From Vibrio tasmaniensis (lineage in GTDB: Bacteria; Pseudomonadota; Gammaproteobacteria; Enterobacterales; Vibrionaceae), in NCBI RefSeq assembly GCF_024347635.1, contig NZ_AP025511.1, positions 62,001 through 126,000 of the forward strand: DNA of 64,000 bases. The letters are read 5' to 3'. The notes beneath the pieces were generated by a model. That model saw nothing but the letters and a program-made list of their open reading frames with translations, did no database searches and was not told the DNA's origin. The position numbers and the translations under genes are program-made. This document shows positions 16,029 through 25,195 of the stretch, one piece after another (position 1 is the first letter of the stretch; every line of letters begins with the position of its first letter).

Positions 16029-16679
16029 CTACTGACGTACCAGAGCAGATTTCACAATGGTCAAGCCAAGCAGACCCAACATAACTCCTGTCACTTTATC
16101 AATATAGTAAGCAACACGTGTAAACTCTCGTCGAACTTTAGGTGCAGATAAAAGGAAGATAATCGCGGCATCCCATACAAACACAACCACCGTCATCCAA
16201 ATACCTAGGCCTAGCTTAAACATTAAGCCAATGTCATTGTTCAACACAACCGTGAATAAGCTCAAATAGAACAATAGGTTTTTGGGATTAAGGATTCCAG
16301 ATAGAAAACCCGTGACGAATTCTTTAAGAAAAGTCGTTTGATTGAAGCTATCTCCTTCGGAAACATCCATATTACGGTAATTACATTTCTTCGCTCTTAT
16401 CGCTTGAACGGCAAGATAAACAAGAAATACACCACCAATTATCTTAAGAGCAATCATAACGGAAACGGATGCCGCTAGGATCGAGCCGACACCAACCAAA
16501 CATAAAGCAATATAAACCGCATTGGCACTGGCAATACCGAATGCAACGCCGAGTGCTTTTCTTCCCTTATTTTTAACAGCACTCTTTACCACAATCACAA
16601 AATCTGGTCCGGGGCTCAATAGCGCCAAAAAGTGAGCAATCGCCACGGTAACAAAAATCCCAACTAAACCTGCATCCAT
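16029..16679 (-). CDS. LysE/RhtB family amino-acid exporter
   Basis: 216 aa with about six transmembrane helices. The N-terminal signature HFLALLSPGPDFVIVVKSAVKNKGRKALGVAFGIA matches LysE/RhtB translocators, as does NPKNLLFYLSLF in the middle. The ATG follows a perfect AAGGAGG. Exports an amino acid or derivative across the inner membrane; the specific substrate cannot be predicted. Single gene, no regulator next to it. Confidence 0.92.
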   Translation of the reverse strand: MDAGLVGIFVTVAIAHFLALLSPGPDFVIVVKSAVKNKGRKALGVAFGIASANAVYIALCLVGVGSILAASVSVMIALKIIGGVFLVYLAVQAIRAKKCNYRNMDVSEGDSFNQTTFLKEFVTGFLSGILNPKNLLFYLSLFTVVLNNDIGLMFKLGLGIWMTVVVFVWDAAIIFLLSAPKVRREFTRVAYYIDKVTGVMLGLLGLTIVKSALVRQ

Positions 16680-17048
16680 AAACTAACCTCCTTCCGTTCA
16701 ATTAATGCCCTACTATTGCATAACTAACGAAAAATGCTCAAGTAGATGAATATATATTTACTAATAACCTAATAATCAAACAAATCCCGTGTTTTCGTCG
16801 TGCCAAATCGGAAGTAGATGAGTCATTCGTGCACTTCTTCAGGCGTTCGTCGGTCAAAGGTTGATATCCCCTTGATTTAACATAGTGATTTTGTGCTCAA
16901 AGCTGACTTTTAGTTCCCATTAGGTCATAGGATTTTCACACCTAGATGCATTGCGTTAGGTTGAACTGAAATTAGAGACCTAAATTTGAGCTATGTCGCA
17001 AAATTTGGGCTACGATTTAGTTAAGCAAAGTAGGAAAGGAATCCGTCA
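16680..17048. other. Intergenic region between lysE-like and nspS-like genes
   Basis: About 370 bp between divergent genes, AT-rich, presumably holding both promoters. No repeat, operator or RNA structure stands out; AGGAAAGGA just before 17049 is the ribosome-binding site of the next gene. Confidence 0.5.
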
Positions 17049-18080
17049 GTGAAAGCATTTTATGTTTCAGTTCTTGCGTCATCATCCTTTTTAACTGGCA
17101 CAGTGTTTAGCCAACAAAATGATATTTATCTCTACAATTGGGATGAATTTCTATCCAATAGCGTCGTGACCCAACTAAGTGACACGTACGGCATTTCTTT
17201 GAAACAGCAGTTTTTTTCTGATGAGTCGATCAGAGATGAAGTGCTATTAAGCGAACGTCGTGGCGCATTTGAGCTAGTCATTATAGAAAGTGTAAAGCTC
17301 AATGCGTTAGCCAAGCAGAACCTGTTTCATAATCTCAGTGAGTTACAACAATCCATTGCTGGTAACATAGATTCACGGTGGGTTGAAGGATGTGGCGAGT
17401 ATGGCATTCCCTACGCTTGGGGGACTGCGGGAATCTTATATCGCAGTGACAAAGTAAACACTCCCACCTCTTGGAACGCTATTCTCGAACCAGACACGAA
17501 CAGCAGTGGCCGCATAAGTATGTATTACGAACCTACGGATTTGGTGAGTACTGCATTGCTAGCGAATCAATTTGACCCCTTCACCAATAATGAGCAGGAA
17601 CTTCGCGTTGCCTATAAAACCCTGCAAGCTCAAAAGCCACACCTAGAAAGCAACGAATACGTCATCGACTATATTCGCCAACCCGAACGTCTTGCTAACA
17701 TCGACCTTGCCTACGGTTATTCTGGTGACAGTTATGTACTCAATGATTTGGAGCCTGATGCCTCTTGGTCCTACGCTGTGCCTCAAGAAGGCACAACGTT
17801 ATGGTTAGAGTGCATTGCTGCGATTAATAACGGAGAGTTGTCTGCACAAGCAACAACGATTCTATCATTCTTGTCGCAACCCGAGATCGCCGCTCAAAAC
17901 GCAATGGATTCATGGTTTGCAACTCCAAGCTCAAAAGCAAAAGCCTTAACAACACAAGAGTACCAAAATGATCCGGAGCTTTTCCCTAGCAAAGAGGTTT
18001 TAGAACGCAGCTATCTGTATCAGCAACTCGAACCCAATAGCATTCAAATTCGTAACCGTATTGTCGACAGTTTGAGATAA
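17049..18080 (+). CDS. Periplasmic polyamine-binding-like sensor protein (NspS/PotD family)
   Basis: 343 aa. Signal peptide (about 1-21), then IYLYNWDEFLSNSVV, the PotD/PotF-type start of the first lobe, followed by ELVIIESVKLNALAK and YGIPYAWGTAGILYRSD of the hinge region. No transporter genes are present; instead the next gene, 3 nt downstream, encodes a membrane GGDEF/EAL protein. That pairing is the NspS-MbaA arrangement known from V. cholerae, where a polyamine-bound periplasmic protein controls a c-di-GMP enzyme and biofilm formation. GTG start with AGGAAAGGA upstream. Whether it binds norspermidine, spermidine or another ligand cannot be told; it may be a paralogue of the true NspS. 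Confidence 0.82.
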   Translation: MKAFYVSVLASSSFLTGTVFSQQNDIYLYNWDEFLSNSVVTQLSDTYGISLKQQFFSDESIRDEVLLSERRGAFELVIIESVKLNALAKQNLFHNLSELQQSIAGNIDSRWVEGCGEYGIPYAWGTAGILYRSDKVNTPTSWNAILEPDTNSSGRISMYYEPTDLVSTALLANQFDPFTNNEQELRVAYKTLQAQKPHLESNEYVIDYIRQPERLANIDLAYGYSGDSYVLNDLEPDASWSYAVPQEGTTLWLECIAAINNGELSAQATTILSFLSQPEIAAQNAMDSWFATPSSKAKALTTQEYQNDPELFPSKEVLERSYLYQQLEPNSIQIRNRIVDSLR

Positions 18081-18083
18081 TTA

Positions 18084-20516
18084 ATGCCAGTATTAAAGAA
18101 GCTCTATTATGTACTCATTCCTACGTTATTGTTCGTATTTGCAATAGGCGGAATGGTTACTTACAACTTAGCCTCTAACCACGCGAAACACATGTACTTA
18201 GACGAAGTACAATCTGATGTGAACACCGCGCTCGTGGCGGCTGAATACGAGCAACTTGGTCTATCTTTGCTTGTAAAAGATATTGGTTCATCGCTACAGT
18301 TCTTGCGATATATTCAAAACCCTAGTGACTACACAACCTTGTCCCTGCTGGAAAAAAGAGTGCTTCGCGTCTTAAACCAGAGTCACGTTAATCAGTTTGG
18401 TCAACGTAACATCTATATCGTTGACCCTAAGTTCCAGTTAACGCTATCTACGCTACGAGCAGACCCTTTCGAAGGGTTAAAGATCCCCGATAACGCCTAT
18501 GAAAACGTCTTCGATATCTATACCTCTCTGATTAATAAAAACGAATTTTCCCAAGAAGGCTTCTCATATATCTCTGTGAGTGGTGAACTTAGATACGCCT
18601 ACGTCACTGCAATCGATCCTTACTTACTTCCACAAGACAAACGCGCAAACGACAGTTTAAATCGATACATATTGATTGCAGACGGTCCGTTAAAACAACT
18701 CTCCAACTTACTGATAAAATACAACGATGATGACAATATGCAACTTCTGATTGAGCCATCATCGGATACTGCACTCATAGAGAATACCCAGTTCGTTATC
18801 AAATCGTTTGAACAAACCAAAGACCGAATTAAAGTCGAGATGAACAGTCGTCACTTCCTCGCTCAAATTAATATCCGTGAAAAAAAATTCAACAGAGAGA
18901 AAGCAGCCATTGCACAACAAACATTGTTAGGAAGCTTTAGCACGCTTTTTACCATCATGTTGATTGTACACATGGTTGTACGATATCAATTGGTGCGTCC
19001 ACTCAAAGATTTACTGCACGAGATATCCATTGGTGGGCTTAAACTGCGGTACTTCAAACGCTCATCGGGAAACAGTGAGATCGATGGTCTAAAGAACGCC
19101 TATATTGATTCATTAACGGAATTGAAATTCGAAGCTGAATTTGATCAATTAACCAAATTAGCCAACCGGCGATCGTTCATCCGACACCTCGATGTGCGCT
19201 TGAAAAGCTCGATGAGCCCTCATTGCTACTTGGTTTGTTGGGACATTATCGACTTCCGCAAAATCAATGATTTATATGGAGCAAAAGTGGGTGACAATGT
19301 ATTGGTGAGCCTAGCAAAAGCACTTAAAGGAACATTGCAGAACCAACAATCCTCTTTTGGCTTTAGTTGTAGTGATTATTCACTCGCAAGGCTGGGAGGA
19401 AATCAGTTTATTGCCATATTGGAAATAGGTGAACACCAATCAATAAACGAAGAAATCGAGAACATTAACAACATCCTAACAGGGACAACATTCCTTGATT
19501 ACTATGGTTTCAGACTTTCAATTGCAACAGGTGTTCTGCCTGTCGACACCCCGAAATTTGAAGAGATATGGCACAGATGTATTGATGAAATGCTAATTAG
19601 TGCGAAAGCTCACAGTGATGGGGAAAGTAGGATTGTTTATGGCGAAGAGCTCATTCAGTCACTAGAAAGACATGACGTTATCGAGAAAAGGCTATTAGAA
19701 TGTTGTGAGAGCGACAACTTTGAAATTCGCTTCATGCCAATTTTCAATGCTCAGACACTTCATATCGACGGCGCTGAATGTCTCATTCGCTGCCCTGCTC
19801 TGTTTGACATTAAAGCTGGGCCCGATGAATTTATTCCGGTCGCAGAGAGGAGTAACCTAATATCCAAACTCGATATGTGGGTGATTAGCACCGCAATCAA
19901 AAGCTATAAAGAACTCTCAGAAATTCACAAGTACAAAGGCACCCTATCCATTAACATATCAGCAATGGAGCTCTATAATCGCAACTTTGCCGACAACATT
20001 CGTAAGGTACTCGAGCGTTATCAAGTGCCACCGGGCAACATCATTATTGAAATCACTGAAACCAGTTACGTAAAAAGCACCAAACTGACCGTCCAAACCA
20101 TCGAGAGTATCCGAAATTTAGGTTTAAAAGTTTCCCTCGACGATTTCGGTACCGGTTACACAGCCTTTAATCAACTCCTTCACTACCCTGTCGATGAGCT
20201 TAAAATTGATAAGAGCTTTATCGATAATATCGTAACCGACAAAGCCGATCGTAAAATGGTCGAGTCAATGGTTAACTTAGGCCACTCCTGTGACACTTTC
20301 GTCGTGGGCGAAGGTGTCGAGTGTCTAGAGCAATATCATCATCTAAGACAATCAAACTGCGACCTTATACAAGGGTATTTCTTTAGCCAACCACTGACTT
20401 ATATTGAGTTCATAGAGTTTGTCCGTGACCATAATCCACAAGCTATTTTGGACCAGTATTCACTTTCAGAGCCAAACTCTGATGAAAGGATTGTGGCTCT
20501 GAATCAGAAACAATAG
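18084..20516 (+). CDS. Membrane GGDEF/EAL c-di-GMP protein (MbaA-like)
   Basis: 810 aa. Transmembrane helices at about 10-28 and 285-303 enclose a periplasmic sensor domain of about 255 aa; then GGDEF (about 350-510) and EAL (about 545-790). The GGDEF active-site motif is GGNQF (ARLGGNQFIAIL), so diguanylate cyclase activity is unlikely. The EAL domain has ECL in place of EAL but keeps NISAMEL, ETSYVKS, DDFGTGYTAFNQL, KIDKSFI and GEGVE, so phosphodiesterase activity is plausible. The gene begins 3 nt after the polyamine-binding protein gene; the pair is very likely one receptor unit, with the binding protein docking on the periplasmic domain. Confidence 0.88.
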   Translation: MPVLKKLYYVLIPTLLFVFAIGGMVTYNLASNHAKHMYLDEVQSDVNTALVAAEYEQLGLSLLVKDIGSSLQFLRYIQNPSDYTTLSLLEKRVLRVLNQSHVNQFGQRNIYIVDPKFQLTLSTLRADPFEGLKIPDNAYENVFDIYTSLINKNEFSQEGFSYISVSGELRYAYVTAIDPYLLPQDKRANDSLNRYILIADGPLKQLSNLLIKYNDDDNMQLLIEPSSDTALIENTQFVIKSFEQTKDRIKVEMNSRHFLAQINIREKKFNREKAAIAQQTLLGSFSTLFTIMLIVHMVVRYQLVRPLKDLLHEISIGGLKLRYFKRSSGNSEIDGLKNAYIDSLTELKFEAEFDQLTKLANRRSFIRHLDVRLKSSMSPHCYLVCWDIIDFRKINDLYGAKVGDNVLVSLAKALKGTLQNQQSSFGFSCSDYSLARLGGNQFIAILEIGEHQSINEEIENINNILTGTTFLDYYGFRLSIATGVLPVDTPKFEEIWHRCIDEMLISAKAHSDGESRIVYGEELIQSLERHDVIEKRLLECCESDNFEIRFMPIFNAQTLHIDGAECLIRCPALFDIKAGPDEFIPVAERSNLISKLDMWVISTAIKSYKELSEIHKYKGTLSINISAMELYNRNFADNIRKVLERYQVPPGNIIIEITETSYVKSTKLTVQTIESIRNLGLKVSLDDFGTGYTAFNQLLHYPVDELKIDKSFIDNIVTDKADRKMVESMVNLGHSCDTFVVGEGVECLEQYHHLRQSNCDLIQGYFFSQPLTYIEFIEFVRDHNPQAILDQYSLSEPNSDERIVALNQKQ

Positions 20517-20875
20517 CCGTTCTACTTAACGCCACTGATACTGATACTGGCTTGGATGCTTGTATTCGCTCGGATGCTAGTATTAGCTTGGTTACTTTGA
20601 TTAGTTTGGATACGTTAATCGTCATGGAAACTGGATAAACACGTCCAGTCCCTTTCTGGTATAGCAAAATAGAGCTCAACAAGACGCAGAGGGTCAATCA
20701 CCCCGTGATGTATTCCTACAAGCAAACAGAAGTCTGATCTCCATAATTAGGCAACTTCATTAGATCGGGAAAGGCTTTTAACATTTTCGCTTGAGTAGAA
20801 AATATGGAGATAATTAAGTAAAGTCACTAGGGTGGGACGAAACAACAAACGCTAGACTAAATCCACGATAGAAAT
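20517..20875. other. Intergenic region with 18-bp tandem repeats
   Basis: About 360 bp between two convergent c-di-GMP-related genes. The left third holds four degenerate 18-bp repeats (20550-20621, listed separately). The rest shows nothing I can identify; no clear terminator. Confidence 0.55.
20550..20621. repeat. Degenerate 18-bp tandem repeat, four units
   Basis: Units begin at 20550, 20568, 20586 and 20604: GCTTGGATGCTTGTATTC, GCTCGGATGCTAGTATTA, GCTTGGTTACTTTGATTA, GTTTGGATACGTTAATCG. Preceded by ACTGATACTGATACTG. Alternating in-frame reading on the minus strand is a by-product of the 18-bp period, not evidence of a gene. Confidence 0.75.
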
Positions 20876-21901
20876 TTAGCCTTGCATCGAGGTTAATAAC
20901 TCCATCATATCTTGGGAGCTTATATTTTTCTTATGTCTCACTACGGCATCAATCATAAGCTCTAAGTTACCTGCAGAGATGTAATCACTAAGCACATCGT
21001 TGAATTTCTCTTGAATTTCATCACTCGCGTACAAATGATCAGGAATGAAGAATAAGAACTGGCTTCCACTGCTACGGAATGAAATGGTGCTTTCAGGGAT
21101 CTTGCTGGTCAAAGACTTAGCAGCCGAGCTCACCACAAGGTCCCCATATTCAAGGCCATATTTTTGATTAATCTCGGTAAGGTTTCTGATTCGTACAAAA
21201 TAGAGATCAAAGTTTTTGTCCTTCGAGTAGCTATTTTTAACAAATTTCATCAACGAAATTCGATTGCGAAACCCTGTAATAAAATCCGTAGAGTAGAGCT
21301 TTCTTTTGATAGAAAAATCCATATAAAAAATAATCCCAGTCAATAACAAGATGCCAACAAGAAAAACGCTACTGATCCGATGAACGGTAACCAAGTTATC
21401 AACCATTGAGGTATTTTCTTCAATCACAGGGCTTTGTAATCGAAACTTGTCGTTAATAAAATCGACGAGAGTGTGGTAGCAAATATCGACTTTTTTCTGT
21501 AGAGATTCCTTGGGCAACAACCCTTGGCTGACCAGTTTAATTGAGGATTCCAAGCTCTTAAATTTATCAAATTCCGCACTAAAATAAGGTTTAAAGTTTG
21601 CTGACTTGATGAAATTGGAGGACTCAGTACTGTTAATTAATATGTCAAAACGGCTCCACGTAATATCGTACGCTAACCATAACTCATCATAATCAATAGT
21701 TTCAGAACGGCTTACCATCAAGAAATTGGCGTATTCCTTCACCAATTGAAAAACGAACCACGTTGCCTCATTTTGTCGGGTAGAAAAACTCTTATTGATA
21801 TCGTTAATTCGGGTCACACTGTAGATATTAATGGTGAGTACCACTACCGCTAAAGATAACACGACGACTTTAATTGCAGTCAATGACAACAGCTTTTTCA
21901 T
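20876..21901 (-). CDS. Membrane protein with degenerate GGDEF domain
   Basis: 341 aa. Transmembrane helices at about 8-28 and 175-195 bracket a periplasmic helical region; the C-terminal half is GGDEF-like (STDFITGFRNRISLMKFV at the start, YGLEYGDLVVSSAAKSL in the middle). The catalytic motif reads SSGSQF instead of GGDEF and the domain is shorter than usual, so it is probably a non-catalytic signalling domain. It follows, 9 nt downstream, a small molybdopterin-oxidoreductase-like periplasmic protein, and the two are likely co-expressed. Output and partner are unknown. Confidence 0.78.
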   Translation of the reverse strand: MKKLLSLTAIKVVVLSLAVVVLTINIYSVTRINDINKSFSTRQNEATWFVFQLVKEYANFLMVSRSETIDYDELWLAYDITWSRFDILINSTESSNFIKSANFKPYFSAEFDKFKSLESSIKLVSQGLLPKESLQKKVDICYHTLVDFINDKFRLQSPVIEENTSMVDNLVTVHRISSVFLVGILLLTGIIFYMDFSIKRKLYSTDFITGFRNRISLMKFVKNSYSKDKNFDLYFVRIRNLTEINQKYGLEYGDLVVSSAAKSLTSKIPESTISFRSSGSQFLFFIPDHLYASDEIQEKFNDVLSDYISAGNLELMIDAVVRHKKNISSQDMMELLTSMQG

Positions 21902-21910
21902 ACTAAGCCC

Positions 21911-22366
21911 TTACAAATGAATATCGCGTATCTGCCAGATCATCTTGGCATGGAAGTCAGTGTTATCAATGTCTGGAGTCGAAGAAAGTGGATATATCAA
22001 CCAGTACGGACCTTTTTCTCTGACTGACATAAATTGGCCATTTTGTTTAATCGCAATGATCGGCTGGTAGTCGTCAAAGTCTTCTTTGGGCACCGCTATT
22101 TTATAGTCGTTGAGTGCAACAAAAGTCACCTGTGAGGCCATGGGTAAATCCATAGTTTCAAGCACCGTTTGTAAGGCCACACCACTATAAACCAATTCTC
22201 CATCCAGCCAAGGTAATGACGTGGTGATTTCTTTTTGAGGAAGCAATAACAGTTGTTCTCGACTGAATTGATGCTTTTGCCCTAAGTGATCGAATATTGT
22301 CAGTTCCGATGCTGCAAAAATAGAAAATGAACACAGTGAAAGTATAAACAGAAGTGCAGCTCTCAT
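21911..22366 (-). CDS. Periplasmic molybdopterin-oxidoreductase-like domain protein
   Basis: 151 aa from ATG 22366, which follows ATGGAG; the frame extends four codons upstream to 22378. Signal peptide (about 1-18), then a single small domain resembling the sulfite-oxidase/molybdopterin-binding fold: WLDGELVYSGVALQTVLETM, VTFVALNDYKIAVPKEDF and a region with LIYPLSSTPDID. No cofactor-ligating cysteine is visible, so binding of Mo cofactor is doubtful. Paired with the degenerate GGDEF protein downstream, so it may act as its periplasmic sensor (inference from context). Confidence 0.75.
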   Translation of the reverse strand: MRAALLFILSLCSFSIFAASELTIFDHLGQKHQFSREQLLLLPQKEITTSLPWLDGELVYSGVALQTVLETMDLPMASQVTFVALNDYKIAVPKEDFDDYQPIIAIKQNGQFMSVREKGPYWLIYPLSSTPDIDNTDFHAKMIWQIRDIHL

Positions 22367-22744
22367 TTTAAACTCCATTTTAAAAGGTCACTAATTTGAG
22401 TCTAGTTCATATTGGTCATTTGACTTGCTTAGACATTGTCTATTTTCTCAATGATGCTGTTCGAATCTTTCTCAAATAATGTTTCATTCCTGTAACCAGG
22501 TGCGAACAACACCTCCCCTTATCTCAATAAGACTTTAATTAGCGTTCATACAAGTAATCCCTGTTTTTTAAAGACAATGAGTAATCCAATCCTGCCACTG
22601 AATACGTACTGACTAATAAAATTGACAATAAATATGAGTCAGTAAGTAGCGAGAACGCTTATGCATGCTTAACCTTTACACCACGCTGAGTGTTTTCTGA
22701 GGTGCATCAAGCACTCGCTCTTTTCTTCAATAAGGGAATACGTA
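22367..22744. other. Upstream region of the cbb3-type oxidase operon
   Basis: About 380 bp between divergent genes. I looked for an FNR/ANR box (TTGAT-N4-ATCAA) and found none. A TTGACA at about 22621 could be a -35 element but lacks a good -10. AATAAGGGAATACGTA ahead of 22745 provides the ribosome-binding site. Confidence 0.5.
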
Positions 22745-23140
22745 ATGAGATTAAATAAGCAAAAGTTTAACCCCATAACCGCACTTTCCATTCTGCTAAT
22801 GACGGCTGTCATGAATCCAGTTTTCGCAGAATCTAACGACGAGCAGTTCGAGTTAGGAAAACAAAAAGCCAAGGTGTGTATGACCTGTCATGGCGTTGAT
22901 GGTATCTCAACACAAGACCCTTACCCGAACCTTCGCGGTCAAAAAGTGGGATACCTCATCTCTTCACTGAAAGATTATCAGACAAGGGAAAGAACCAGTG
23001 GTTTGGCGATTCTCATGCAGCAACAAGCCGACACACTTTCAGATCAAGACATCCGAGATATCTCCTACTTCTATTCAATGCTCGGCAAGGAATCGAGTTC
23101 AGTTAGCGACTCAAAAACAGACAGCAAATCAAAACTGTAG
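22745..23140 (+). CDS. Periplasmic c-type cytochrome (c4/c5-like, monohaem)
   Basis: 131 aa. Signal peptide ending in VFA (about residue 28), one haem motif CMTCH (about 47-51) and a probable Met axial ligand in LAILMQQQA. NLRGQKVGYLISSLKDYQ is typical of one half of cytochrome c4. It is the first gene of the oxidase operon (15 nt before ccoN), so it is the probable electron donor to the oxidase. Serine/lysine-rich C-terminal tail. Confidence 0.87.
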   Translation: MRLNKQKFNPITALSILLMTAVMNPVFAESNDEQFELGKQKAKVCMTCHGVDGISTQDPYPNLRGQKVGYLISSLKDYQTRERTSGLAILMQQQADTLSDQDIRDISYFYSMLGKESSSVSDSKTDSKSKL

Positions 23141-23155
23141 GCAAGGAGCCTTGTT

Positions 23156-24580
23156 ATGGAACAAGTGACAACGCAGTACAGCATCAAGGTCGTGAGATAC
23201 TTTATCATCGCCTCTTTTATCTGGGCGATTGTGGGGATGATCATCGGTGTGATCCTCGCCGCTCAATTATATTGGCCTGTGCTCAATTTCGATTCTCAAT
23301 ATTTCCAATTTGGTCGTCTTCGCCCTCTGCATACCTCAGGCGTTATTTATGGGTTTGTGGTGAATATTCTAATGGGGACTTCACTCTATATTGCCCAACG
23401 AACTGGCCATTGTGAGCTGTTCAATAAAAGCCTGTCGTGGATGGTCTTTTGGGGATGGCAATTTATTCTACTACTCGCGGTCATCTCCTTGCCTGGGGGC
23501 CACACCAGCTCAAAAGAGTATGCGGAACTTGAATGGCCAATCGACTTAATGATAGTACTGGTTTGGGTGCTCTATGCAGTGTTGTTCTTTGGCACCCTAG
23601 CCAAGCGTAAGGTTAGCCACATCTTTGTGGCTAACTGGTTTTTTGCTGCTTTCATTATCGTTGTTGCCATGATTTTCATTGTGAACAATCTTGCGATGCC
23701 GGTTTCGGCCATGAAGTCCTACTCTGTATTCGCAGGTGCTCAAGATGCAATTGTTCAATGGTGGTGGGGACATAATGCCGTTGGTTTCTTACTGACCGCT
23801 GGTGTGATCGGTATGAATTACTATTTCATACCCAAAGCGGCGGATCGACCTATCTATTCGTACCGCTTGTCTGTGATCCATTTCTGGGGCTTGGTCGGCT
23901 TTTACACGTGGGCCGGAACGCACCACCTAATCTACTCTTCCGTTCCCATCTGGATTCAGAACATCGGAATCGTGATGTCATTGATCCTGTGGCTCCCTTC
24001 CTGGGCTGGTGCGTTCAATAGCGCTATGACCCTTCTACAAAACAAAGAAAAGCTGAAGTCCGACTACATTCTTTTATTCTTTTTCTCAGCGATTCTTTAC
24101 TACTGCTTGGCAACATTCGAAGGCCCGTTACTTGCTATTCGCTGGTTCAATATGGTGGCACACAACACCGAATGGATAATCGGCCACGTACATTCCGCAG
24201 CACTCGGATGGGTGGGAATGTCAGGGATAGCGGTTTTTTACTACTTCATTCCACGCTTGTGGGGCCAAACCGATCTTTGGTCACGACGACTGATTAAGTG
24301 GCATTTCTGGCTTGCTCATGCTGGTGTCGCTATTTATGCGATTGCGCTTTGGGTCGCGGGGATCGGTGAAGGTTATATGTGGCTCGCCCAAAATGAAAAT
24401 GGCGAACTGATATACAGCTTTGTAGAGGCTATGGACTTTAAAGCACCTTGGTTGTTCTTACGATTCTTTGGTGGTGCGCTGTTTGTTCTGGGTTTATTCC
24501 TAATGGCATTTAACTTATTTAAAACCGTTCGTATGCCAGTAGTACATAACGCCAAACACGCCGTTAATGAGGGGGCTTAA
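23156..24580 (+). CDS. ccoN: cbb3-type cytochrome c oxidase subunit I (CcoN)
   Basis: 474 aa, about 12 transmembrane helices. The metal ligands are recognisable: RPLHTSGVIYG (low-spin haem His), WWWGHNAVGF (CuB His), GFYTWAGTHHLIYSS (CuB His pair and the Tyr of the cross-link motif) and EWIIGHVHSAALGW (haem His pair). This is the catalytic oxygen-reducing subunit in the inner membrane. It is followed without a gap by ccoO. The operon lacks ccoQ and the ccoGHIS assembly genes, which must be supplied by another locus; this suggests a second, specialised oxidase. Confidence 0.94.
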   Translation: MEQVTTQYSIKVVRYFIIASFIWAIVGMIIGVILAAQLYWPVLNFDSQYFQFGRLRPLHTSGVIYGFVVNILMGTSLYIAQRTGHCELFNKSLSWMVFWGWQFILLLAVISLPGGHTSSKEYAELEWPIDLMIVLVWVLYAVLFFGTLAKRKVSHIFVANWFFAAFIIVVAMIFIVNNLAMPVSAMKSYSVFAGAQDAIVQWWWGHNAVGFLLTAGVIGMNYYFIPKAADRPIYSYRLSVIHFWGLVGFYTWAGTHHLIYSSVPIWIQNIGIVMSLILWLPSWAGAFNSAMTLLQNKEKLKSDYILLFFFSAILYYCLATFEGPLLAIRWFNMVAHNTEWIIGHVHSAALGWVGMSGIAVFYYFIPRLWGQTDLWSRRLIKWHFWLAHAGVAIYAIALWVAGIGEGYMWLAQNENGELIYSFVEAMDFKAPWLFLRFFGGALFVLGLFLMAFNLFKTVRMPVVHNAKHAVNEGA

Positions 24581-25195
24581 ATGATGAGTAAAGACTTTAC
24601 ACATTCAATCGTCATTTTAATTTTGACCACTATTGTCGTCGCTTCCTTTTCTCTGTTGGTTTGGGTAGTGCCTAGCATTGTCCGTGGAGACGATATTGCC
24701 AAAGGCAGCTTAGCGATGCCGCTCACACCTCTTGAGTTAGCAGGACGAGACATCTACATCAGTGAAGGCTGTCATGTGTGTCACACTCAAATGGTTCGCC
24801 CTCTAGAGCCTGAAGTGAAACGTAATGGTCGCCCAAACAAAGAAGCAGACGACATCTACGAATTTCCTAACTTGTGGGGTTCTAAGCGTACGGGGCCTGA
24901 CCTCACTAACTTAGGAAGAAAGTATTCTGACCAGTGGCATGCTATTCACTTAATTGATCCTCGAAAAGTCGTACCGACATCGATCATGCCCGCCTACCCT
25001 TGGTTATTTGAACAGACTCTGTCAGGCGACGACATAAGCGACAAAATGGAAACCCTCCGCATACTTGGCGTTCCTTATACTGACCAAGAAATAGGTGACG
25101 CCAGATTACAAGTAAGAGGAAAAACCAAAGGTGAAGCTCTGATCCGCTATCTACAAAGCCTTGGTAAAGATACGTCACAGGAGGTATCACAATGA
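24581..25195 (+). CDS. ccoO: cbb3-type cytochrome c oxidase subunit II (CcoO)
   Basis: 204 aa. One N-terminal membrane anchor (about 9-30), then a monohaem domain: YISEGCHVCHTQMVRPL gives the CxxCH and the following conserved MVRP, and TSIMPAYPWL provides the Met ligand region. Both features are diagnostic of CcoO. The ATG directly follows the ccoN stop and the end overlaps the ccoP start by 4 nt, so translation is coupled. Confidence 0.93.
   Translation: MMSKDFTHSIVILILTTIVVASFSLLVWVVPSIVRGDDIAKGSLAMPLTPLELAGRDIYISEGCHVCHTQMVRPLEPEVKRNGRPNKEADDIYEFPNLWGSKRTGPDLTNLGRKYSDQWHAIHLIDPRKVVPTSIMPAYPWLFEQTLSGDDISDKMETLRILGVPYTDQEIGDARLQVRGKTKGEALIRYLQSLGKDTSQEVSQ

Noticed and set aside
20443..20697. 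84-codon minus-strand frame at the end of the MbaA-like gene
   Set aside because: Its repeated pattern (KLIKVTKLIL...) is produced by the 18-bp tandem repeat, and it overlaps the real gene's end.
22367..22744. FNR/ANR box upstream of the cbb3-type operon
   Set aside because: I searched for TTGAT-N4-ATCAA and found no acceptable match, so anaerobic control cannot be claimed from sequence.
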